38,763 nt of DNA from Novosphingobium indicum (GTDB lineage: Bacteria > Pseudomonadota > Alphaproteobacteria > Sphingomonadales > Sphingomonadaceae), in NCBI RefSeq assembly GCF_014645195.1, contig NZ_BMLK01000030.1:1-38763 (forward strand), read 5' to 3'. The translations under genes were made by a program, and so were the position numbers. Numbering within the stretch: position 1 is the first letter of the stretch; each line of letters begins with the position of its first letter. Of the stretch, positions 32,986 through 38,763 are shown in pieces. The notes beneath the pieces are model-generated. The model ran no database searches. It was not told the DNA's origin and saw nothing but the letters and a program-made list of their open reading frames with translations.

Positions 32986-34044
32986 CTAAAGGATTGGATC
33001 CTGTATCAGAAGGATTCCTTTCCCATTCGATTCTATTGAAGCACCGAAACGTCGAAGCATCTGATGCGGATCAAGTAGTGCCAATTGAGTTAGGTCCACC
33101 TGTGACCAGGAGTTGCGATCAATCTCAACGGCTGCAACATACTCATTCTCGCGACGACCAGTTGAGGCGCTACGTTGTGTATATGCCGAAACAGCAACAG
33201 ATCGGATCAAGTCTGTAACTGCAAAGCTATGACCTATCAGCCGTACCAGGATTGAGCACACATGCTCGAGGTACAAAGCGGCGAGCTCCTTCTGAGACAC
33301 TTTTTTGGGCTCGATCGCTAACCGCACCTTGCTCACCGTCCAGTGAGATTGAGGCATATCTTCGATCTCGGGCAGATCTACATCGAGAAGCAGTCGACCG
33401 TTGGCATATGAAATCGCAATGTTCGTTTCACCAGGCCAATCAAGGCTCCCCAAAATGTTCAGGACAGCTTCTTCAATGGCATCGTTATCGGGACTTTGAT
33501 TTGCAATTGCGGCCCGCCAACGCATCAGTGCATCAAGATACGCTTCCTCAGTGTTGAACTGATCCCGCAGTGGCTTTCCGATTGAACCTTGAGAAATTGC
33601 ACCCACGCTAGACGGGATATCGCAATGCAAAAGACGCAGGGTCGAGATTCCTTGATTGCGATAGTCCTTGTGAGCTTCAAGAAACGCGACGAGCTCCTCC
33701 TTCATGGAGCGCTTTAGCAATTTCTCATGTTGCGAATCGAGCCGGTTCTGATCCTGATCAACCAGGAGGATTGCGTCGCCCTCAAGGCGCGCATTCACAC
33801 GCTGCGGCGCGGTCGTATCTTGCGCTGACAAATTGGACTTGGCACGTGCGGAGGAAGCAGGTTTGTCAATTCGCTCTCGATAGCTGAGCCCTGTTCCTGG
33901 AATCCCTATGTTTCCGAATACACCTCGTTTGCCCAATGTTATGGAAGCCCCGCGCGGCCCAATGGAAAGCGATCCCCCACTCTTTGAGAGATTCAAGCGA
34001 ATGCCTGGTAGGATCGATATCCGTTTGTTGAACCTAAAAGCCAT
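32986..34044 (-). CDS. DUF4236 domain protein in the Ter operon
   Basis: 352-aa protein. The first roughly 55 residues (MAFRFNKRISILPGIRLNLS, then SIGPRGASITLGKRG, FGNIGIPGTGLSYR) match the DUF4236 N-terminal domain found in many small bacterial proteins of unknown role. The remaining 300 residues are a mixed alpha/beta region, including FNTEEAYLDALMRWRAAIA and LEHVCSILVRLIGHSF, for which I know no family. No membrane segment or signal peptide. ATG 34044 is preferred over an in-frame TTG two codons upstream. It sits between two TerD genes, so a role in the Ter complex is likely but undefined. Confidence 0.78.
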   Translation of the reverse strand: MAFRFNKRISILPGIRLNLSKSGGSLSIGPRGASITLGKRGVFGNIGIPGTGLSYRERIDKPASSARAKSNLSAQDTTAPQRVNARLEGDAILLVDQDQNRLDSQHEKLLKRSMKEELVAFLEAHKDYRNQGISTLRLLHCDIPSSVGAISQGSIGKPLRDQFNTEEAYLDALMRWRAAIANQSPDNDAIEEAVLNILGSLDWPGETNIAISYANGRLLLDVDLPEIEDMPQSHWTVSKVRLAIEPKKVSQKELAALYLEHVCSILVRLIGHSFAVTDLIRSVAVSAYTQRSASTGRRENEYVAAVEIDRNSWSQVDLTQLALLDPHQMLRRFGASIESNGKGILLIQDPIL

Positions 34045-34161
34045 ATGCAACTCAGAATGCTCGAAATGACATTTTGCGCGCGGACTTCCCTTGGGTTAGC
34101 AAGTCGTCGCTGCTTGCCGAACGCCCCTTCGACATCGCAGCTGACTGGCTCCGCTACGTTT

Positions 34162-34737
34162 TTAGACGTTCACGCCATAGCTTGAAGCGAGCGGGCCAAG
34201 CCCTCCCTTGAAGCCCTGACCAACTGCCCTGAATTTCCACTCGCTAGCATGCCGATACACTTCACCGAGAATCATGGCAGTTTCGACAGAAGCATCCTCG
34301 GACAAATCGTACCGAACAACTTCCTTACCAGACGCATTGTCGACCAAACGGATAAAGGCATTCGATACCTGACCGAAGTTCTGGCGATTAGCCTCACCAT
34401 CATGGATTGTTACGGCGATTGCGATCTTGTCGACATCTGCAGGCACCTTCGACAAGGTGATCTGAATTTGTTCGTCATCACCTTCGCCTTCGCCGGTGCG
34501 GTTATCGCCCTGATGGACAACTCCGCCCCCGCCAACATTCATATTGTTGTAGAAGCAAAAATCTGAATCCGAACGAACTTTGCCGTCAGCTTTCAGCAGG
34601 AAGGCCGATGCGTCGAGATCGAAGTCCGTCCCGTCGGTAGCGCGGACGTCCCACCCCAAGCCAACCATGATTGAATCAAGTCCGGGAGCTTCCTTGGAGA
34701 GCGAGACGTTGCCCCCCTTCTCAAGTGAGATTGCCAT
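34162..34737 (-). CDS. terD: TerD-family calcium-binding stress protein
   Basis: 191-aa TerD-domain protein beginning MAISLEKGGNVSLSKEAPGL, with DFDLDASAFLL, FYNNMNVGGGG, HQGDNRTGEGEGDDE and AMILGEVYRHASEWKFRAVG. All acidic calcium ligands expected for the family are present. It is very similar in layout to the TerD at 31727-32305 and most like classical TerD/TerE. A GGAGAAAAA ribosome site directly precedes the ATG. It lies 75 bases after the DUF475 gene, with a 117-base gap to the next gene downstream. Confidence 0.93.
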   Translation of the reverse strand: MAISLEKGGNVSLSKEAPGLDSIMVGLGWDVRATDGTDFDLDASAFLLKADGKVRSDSDFCFYNNMNVGGGGVVHQGDNRTGEGEGDDEQIQITLSKVPADVDKIAIAVTIHDGEANRQNFGQVSNAFIRLVDNASGKEVVRYDLSEDASVETAMILGEVYRHASEWKFRAVGQGFKGGLGPLASSYGVNV

Positions 34738-34812
34738 TTTTTTCTCCTTTGGATGGTCTAGAAAACTGCTCTTTCGACATGAAGACTGCCAAGCGGGGCG
34801 TGCTGTTACGGG

Positions 34813-35916
34813 TCACGTTGTCCGATGGCCCGGAACGACGTCGCCGGTTGGCAGGATCGCGTCCGCATCACCCTCCTCTTCGTACTCATGCGGGAACAGT
34901 TTCTTATGTCGAATTGATGCCCACAAAGACGCGCCGATTATTGCTGCACCAAGCAGACCAGTTACGACTTCAGGTGTGTGAACCCGAATGCTGATGAGCA
35001 TAATCACGGCAAGGGCGAAAATGGCATAAAAAGCTCCAGGTTCGAGGAAGCGGAATTCCGACAAATGGCCGCCACGGACTAGGGCCACCGTCATGGATCG
35101 AACAAACATCGCTCCAATGCCCAGACCGAGCGCAATTATCAGAATGTCATTGGTGATCGCGAACGCACCGATAACGCCATCAAAGGAGAAAGACGCATCC
35201 AGAAACTCGAGATAGATGAATCCCCCGAGCCCAGATCGCACAATTTTACCACTCGCATCCTCTTCGCCGCCCAAAAAATCTCCGAGTTTCTCAACCGCGA
35301 AGAAAGTTGCAACCCCGGAGAGGCCGGCGACAATGAAGGTAAACCGCTCCTGACCATCAACAAGGAGGGACAGACCTCCGATGATTAGTGCGGTGGCAAT
35401 GTAGGTGGAGAATGGGATCCTCGCGAACCATGCCAAGGGGCGCTCAATGAAAGACAGCCAATGGTGTTCTCGATCTTCATCAAAGAAGAACGTCAAACCA
35501 ACCAGCATCAAAAAGGCGCCGCCAAAGCCGGAAATCCCGACGTGTGCCCCCGTAACCGTCTCTTCGTAGAGCGCCTTATCGGTGATCGCAATTTTCAGCG
35601 CCTCCCAAGGCGATACCCAGGCTGCGATTGCAACGATGGCCAATGGAAAAACAATGCGCATACCAAAGACAGCGATCAGGATGCCCCATGTCAGAAAACG
35701 CCGCTGCCATTTTTCGTCCATATCCTTAAGCACAGACGCATTGACTACCGCATTGTCTAAACTGAGTGATGTTTCCATCACCCCTAAAACTGCAGCAATG
35801 AAGACCATCCCTAGCGCGACGGGGATTGATCCATTGCTCTCTGTGTATCCCACAATCCCTGCCAGCCCTAGGCAAACAATTGTGAATAATATCGATCCAG
35901 TGAAGTTCTTTAGCAT
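34813..35916 (-). CDS. DUF475 (TerC superfamily) integral membrane protein
   Basis: 367-aa protein with eight or nine hydrophobic segments. Two TerC-like acidic motifs lie inside membrane helices, ETSLSLDNAVVNASVL (about residues 48-63) and LDASFSFDGVIGAFAIT (about 240-256). The order and the phrase FLTWGILIAVFGMRIVFPLA identify the DUF475 branch of the TerC superfamily, which is about 350 aa, rather than classical TerC. Such proteins are thought to be metal-ion transporters or sensors that dock TerD-family proteins on the inner face of the membrane. It stands between terA and a terD gene and is the only TerC-like protein in the window. Confidence 0.88.
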   Translation of the reverse strand: MLKNFTGSILFTIVCLGLAGIVGYTESNGSIPVALGMVFIAAVLGVMETSLSLDNAVVNASVLKDMDEKWQRRFLTWGILIAVFGMRIVFPLAIVAIAAWVSPWEALKIAITDKALYEETVTGAHVGISGFGGAFLMLVGLTFFFDEDREHHWLSFIERPLAWFARIPFSTYIATALIIGGLSLLVDGQERFTFIVAGLSGVATFFAVEKLGDFLGGEEDASGKIVRSGLGGFIYLEFLDASFSFDGVIGAFAITNDILIIALGLGIGAMFVRSMTVALVRGGHLSEFRFLEPGAFYAIFALAVIMLISIRVHTPEVVTGLLGAAIIGASLWASIRHKKLFPHEYEEEGDADAILPTGDVVPGHRTT

Positions 35917-35963
35917 CGAAGGCCTCGAAAAAGGTACGTTAAGTTAGAGCGCCCTAGGGCTTT

Positions 35964-37100
35964 TTAGTCCTTTGATCCAGCAGTCCACTGAAGATATATG
36001 CCAATATCATCAGCAAATGGTTTCTGGCTTTCATAGTATTGCATGTGACGAGTTACCCTGAGGTCGCCTGACACGTTGTCGATCAGTGCAATACCGCATA
36101 ACCGTCGGTCGTTTCGACCGTCATCCATGCGCACTTCAATTTCAGGTTGGCCCGGAATGGTGACACGAACGACGCCATCAGTCTGCTGCCAGTTTGGCAC
36201 ACCGTCATAGATTAATGCGAAGAAAGCCAGGCGGCGAATGTGGCTAAAATAGGCGCCGTTGACACGAATTGTCTCGCCTGAAGATACCGCGCCAGTCCGA
36301 TCGTCTCCCGATAGTTCAATCCATGGCTCGACATGAAAAGCTCCAAACGCATTGCCCAAAGCTTGGACGACACCTCTGTAGCCATCCTCAAGCTCAAACA
36401 GGACGCCTAGGTCGAGATCGACTGGCCTTGGACCACCAAAGATTCCTCTGCGAGCACTTCCCTGATTCCAATTCAGGTTCACGGTAATTTCGCCGAAATT
36501 CGCGCCAGTCTTCTTCAGATTTACGGTCGGGTTCGACTTCTCGAGCTTAATCTTGGTCAAATTGACAGGCGGCGACGCGGCCGCTTCAATCGCACTTGAA
36601 TGCCCACCGACTTCGCCGCCGAAGTGCTCAATCAACGCTGCCAAGCCTCCAGCAAATCCCGCCGCGACAGCTCCCACCTTCCAACCAGCGGAGTGACGAT
36701 AAATCTCAATCATCATCACGGCCTTCTCGTCGTTGAGGCAGCTCGCAACGTCGAATTGAGCCTTTCCGTCGCCTAAGGTCACAGCTAACGGACGAGATTC
36801 CGCAACAGCTCTTACATCGTGTGTGGCAGTGAACACGATCCGGTGAACCTTCTCAGGCAGTCGATCGAGATCCACACTAAACGTCGCGTTGCCAGGCCCT
36901 GATGCAAGCTCAATCTCACCGTCGGGAGACTTGAGATTAGAGAACAATACGACGTATCGGTCGTCGCCGATTTTGCCGTTCTGATCGAGGCCAAATGCGG
37001 CCATATCCATGTCGCTGAGACCGTATTCGACAGCAACGCGAAAACGTGCTTCGATACCAAGATCGCCTAGCCCGCGCTTTTCACCCTGCTGCAGTTGCAT
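35964..37100 (-). CDS. terA: TerA-like two-domain tellurite-resistance protein
   Basis: 378-aa protein. The N-terminal half (about residues 10-165) is a diverged TerD-like domain: it keeps VVLFSNLKSPDGEIELAS and AVMMIEIYRHSAGWKVGAV but lacks the DLD and GEGDGDDE calcium ligands. The C-terminal half (about 195-378), with NFGEITVNLNWNQG, PVDLDLGVLFEL, ELSGDDRTGAVSSGE and DVSGDLRVTRH-like elements, is the TerA-specific domain. TerA is a cytosolic partner in Ter complexes. It lies 47 bases upstream of the DUF475 gene. Confidence 0.88.
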   Translation of the reverse strand: MQLQQGEKRGLGDLGIEARFRVAVEYGLSDMDMAAFGLDQNGKIGDDRYVVLFSNLKSPDGEIELASGPGNATFSVDLDRLPEKVHRIVFTATHDVRAVAESRPLAVTLGDGKAQFDVASCLNDEKAVMMIEIYRHSAGWKVGAVAAGFAGGLAALIEHFGGEVGGHSSAIEAAASPPVNLTKIKLEKSNPTVNLKKTGANFGEITVNLNWNQGSARRGIFGGPRPVDLDLGVLFELEDGYRGVVQALGNAFGAFHVEPWIELSGDDRTGAVSSGETIRVNGAYFSHIRRLAFFALIYDGVPNWQQTDGVVRVTIPGQPEIEVRMDDGRNDRRLCGIALIDNVSGDLRVTRHMQYYESQKPFADDIGIYLQWTAGSKD

Positions 37101-37162
37101 CCGTATTCCTCTCGCGAGCCTAGCCTGAAGGCTTTACGTGTATAATTTGCTAGGGTGCCCGC

Positions 37163-37696
37163 CTAGTTCCTCTTGGTCAGATCGACTCGTGATCCATCTG
37201 AGGGGGGAGAGTCGGTTCGCCCGCCTTGATTTCTCAACCTGTTCATGGCTTCAGCACCGACGTTCCTCGCAGTGGAGATTGCCTCCGACCTCATGTCGTC
37301 CACAAGCCCCTCATCGACAACAATCAAAATTGTCTTAAAATTGAATGGTTTGAAATTGGCGATAGGAACCGTTCCAGGTCGAAAATGCTCCACAAGCCAA
37401 AGTATTGGGTCGCCTGAAACCATATATATCAATGGGATAAACCCGATCAGGCCTACAAATGGAATGACTCTGGAGAAGGCCATCACCACGAGTGCCAGTG
37501 GGATCAGAACGACAATGCCAATGATTGGACCAAGGAAAAGGAACGTGAAAAAGCCCTCAGGATTGCCCCCGAGAATCTGAAGGAAGGCCCAGGTAACACC
37601 AGCAGCAGCCGATCGCATTGCTGCCAGTGTGAACGTGCTCCTCCAGTCAACCAGCGCGCCCCCAACATTTAGCGCACGCAACATCCATTCATACAT
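37163..37696 (-). CDS. Ter-operon membrane protein of unknown function
   Basis: 177-aa protein with about three hydrophobic segments, roughly residues 25-45, 48-75 (FLFLGPIIGIVVLIPLALVV) and 77-100 (VIPFVGLIGFIPLIYMVSGD). A cytoplasmic C-terminal tail is rich in Asp, Arg and Asn. The start at 37696 follows a GGGGGG sequence; a reading from 37726 adds ten residues without a better site. It is the first gene of the Ter minus-strand train, 62 bases upstream of terA. I recognise no family; a second membrane component of the Ter complex is a reasonable guess. Confidence 0.7.
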   Translation of the reverse strand: MYEWMLRALNVGGALVDWRSTFTLAAMRSAAAGVTWAFLQILGGNPEGFFTFLFLGPIIGIVVLIPLALVVMAFSRVIPFVGLIGFIPLIYMVSGDPILWLVEHFRPGTVPIANFKPFNFKTILIVVDEGLVDDMRSEAISTARNVGAEAMNRLRNQGGRTDSPPSDGSRVDLTKRN

Positions 37697-37767
37697 AATC
37701 ACCCCCCGATTTTCCGCCCGATCCAAATGCCAAGCGAAAGGAAAAAATCCTCAAAGTCAAGAACGAT
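37697..37767 (-). promoter_or_regulatory. Possible promoter region of the Ter operon
   Basis: The gap before the first Ter gene contains, on the minus strand, TTGACT as a possible minus 35 element and an AT-rich run downstream, but no good minus 10 at the right spacing. It is listed as the likeliest position for the main promoter because gaps inside the Ter train are mostly shorter. Confidence 0.3.
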
Positions 37768-38404
37768 TTAGACAAGCATTGTGACAGGAGATTGTGCGGT
37801 TCGCGGATCCTCTCCCATAAGGTTATAAAAGTTCACCGGTCGCCCATTCTCTAGCAACCGCGCATTCATCGTGAAGTCTGGCAATCTGCAGAGTTCCCGC
37901 CAGCGATCAGGTGCCTCAAGCCAGGGTGCTAACCTCATGGCATCGGCGGCGCCGAGACGGAATGTGATGAGGTTGCCGACATTGGCAAGCGTAGCAGCAC
38001 CGATGGAGTTGTTGTCGGTCCCACCAATCTGACCCAGCGATTGATTAGCGAGAACTAAACTCGCTCCGAATTTGCGGCCCTCTGCGAGTAGCGTCTGCAA
38101 GGAATCGCCGCGACAATTCTGGAACTCGTCTACGTAGATACGGACCGGTTTTCGGTGCTCTCGCCCCGCTCGTCCCATCACGGCCGAGCAGATTTTCATC
38201 ACACTGGCAGACATTGCCAATTGAGCCAGGCTCGCGCCCAGGACGCCCTTGGGGCAACGCAAAATGAGAATTTTGCTACATTCGATTACATCCTCAAAGT
38301 CTATGCAGTTTCCTGCAGCCGGGAACATCGCTAGTGCATGGCTTGAGCTGATGAAACGGGTAAGCTTGCTGGTGATGTAGGGGGTGATATTCTCTAGGTT
38401 GTAG
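37768..38404 (-). pseudogene. HerA/VirD4-like ATPase, 5'-truncated by an IS element
   Basis: The open frame runs from about 38404 to the stop at 37768 (about 210 codons). It reads as the C-terminal half of a T4CP/HerA-type ATPase: KILILRCPKGVLGASLAQLA, Walker B VRIYVDEFQN, LLAEGRKFGASLVLANQSLG and a final TFRLGAADAMRLAPWL block. The Walker A half is absent because an IS3-family element begins at about 38405. It is not a copy of the ATPase at 23661-25184: the segments around the Walker B (IYVDEFQNCRGD against YLILDEAARLKD) and the ends differ. An internal ATG at 38328 could start a partial product, without ATP-binding capacity. Confidence 0.75.
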
Positions 38405-38464
38405 TGAGGTGGTCCCGCCTTCCTGTACAGGTTTGCGGCTAAGTTAAGCTCATCCGGTTGTTGT

Positions 38465-38763
38465 TTACGCCGCCATTCTGGTGATCAGATCATGGGGGGC
38501 ATGCCCCCCATGATCTGAAGCGTCGATTTGCCCATATGCCTCTGCCGGGGTTTTGCCTGCAAGGCGTGAGTGAGGCCGGTGATGGTTGTAATAGGCGAAC
38601 CAGCGGGACAGGCCTGCGCGCAGTTCGGAACCCGTCTCGAAGGCGTGCAGATAGACGCACTCGTACTTCACCGAGCGCCACAGGCGCTCGATGAAGACGT
38701 TGTCCATCCAGCGCCCCTTGCCATCCATGCTGATTTTCACTTCGGCCGCCCGCAGCACGCCGG
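38465..38763 (-). CDS. IS3-family transposase OrfB, C-terminal part (partial)
   Basis: At least 98 residues of the DDE transposase C-terminus: MDGKGRWMDNVFIERLWRSV carries the third catalytic acid (E of DDE), followed by YECVYLHAFET and the conserved YYNHHRPHSRLAGKTPAEAY. The frame is open to the right edge, so the N-terminal part and OrfA lie outside the window. The last codons overlap a 34-base perfect palindrome. The enzyme moves the insertion sequence by cut-and-paste through a circular intermediate, as known for the family. Confidence 0.88.
   Translation of the reverse strand, partial: GVLRAAEVKISMDGKGRWMDNVFIERLWRSVKYECVYLHAFETGSELRAGLSRWFAYYNHHRPHSRLAGKTPAEAYGQIDASDHGGHAPHDLITRMAA
38485..38518. 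repeat. 34-base perfect palindrome near the IS end
   Basis: The sequence from 38485 to 38518 is identical to its own reverse complement, with a G6/C6 core around GCATGC. It falls inside the last codons of the transposase and could form a strong hairpin in RNA. It may terminate or attenuate transcription leaving the IS, or be a protein site. Confidence 0.85.

Larger units (their letters stand above)
38405..38763 (-). mobile_element. IS3-family insertion sequence, 3' end (runs off the window)
   Basis: The transposase frame and the break in the ATPase gene mark an insertion. The boundary is placed at 38405, where TGAGGTGGTCCCGCC begins, because IS3 elements start with TG and this is where ATPase-like coding stops. 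The other end lies outside the window, so the inverted repeat and the target duplication cannot be confirmed. Confidence 0.65.

Noticed and set aside
34045..34161. A missing small gene or terminator in the gap between terD and the DUF4236 gene
   Set aside because: Only a GCAAG/CTTGC repeat with a long loop and no coding frame with a ribosome site were found.
1..38763. CRISPR arrays, tRNA or rRNA genes, toxin-antitoxin pairs
   Set aside because: No regularly spaced repeats, no cloverleaf or rRNA-like stretches and no recognisable toxin or antitoxin pair were seen while reading through.

Overview
The window looks like part of a conjugative plasmid or integrative conjugative element from a GC-rich alphaproteobacterium, most likely a sphingomonad (Sphingomonas, Novosphingobium or Sphingobium type). 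That assignment is inferred from the high GC of the left half, the tightly overlapped F-type transfer operon and the style of the proteins. No rRNA or chromosomal marker is present to prove it.

Left edge (1-1000): gene debris. A C-terminal serine-recombinase fragment is joined at about 276 to a KefB-like cation/proton antiporter fragment that carries an in-frame stop. A minus-strand pair follows: an AlpA-like regulator (1000-1251) and an XRE-type helix-turn-helix regulator (1301-1762). They are divergent from the transfer operon across a roughly 350-base control region.

Transfer operon (2110-20094, plus strand): a nearly complete F-type type IV secretion system in the order traA, traL, traE, traK, traB, dsbC-like, traV, traC, a small unknown membrane protein, trbI, an S26 (TraF-type) signal peptidase, traW, traU, trbC, traN, traF, traH, traG. 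Most junctions overlap by 1-14 bases, so it reads as one transcription unit. It makes the pilin, the core channel, the energising ATPase, the periplasmic disulfide and pilus-assembly factors and the mating-pair stabiliser. No relaxase is seen, and no certain conjugative coupling protein.

Stress island (about 20100-38400): base composition becomes visibly more AT-rich. A plus-strand operon (20618-23597) encodes a PRTase-TRSP protein, a HAD phosphatase and a StiP/PELOTA-type PRTase. These are three members of the predicted nucleoside-like metabolite pathway that accompanies tellurite-resistance (Ter) systems. Converging on it is a 14-kb minus-strand gene train. In transcription order it holds a small membrane protein, TerA, a DUF475 (TerC superfamily) membrane protein, TerD, a DUF4236 protein, two more TerD-family proteins, three TerY-like vWA proteins, a PP2C phosphatase with an Ig-like domain, a Ser/Thr kinase with a zinc ribbon, a 55-aa peptide, a ParB-like protein and a TraG/VirD4-like DNA-pump ATPase. 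The vWA/PP2C/kinase set is the TerY-P triad. The downstream ParB-like protein and ATPase suggest that a membrane metal or stress sensor is coupled by phosphorylation to a DNA translocase. This is the most interesting system in the window.

Right edge (37768-38763): a second, different T4CP/HerA-like ATPase gene cut by an IS3-family element that runs off the window.
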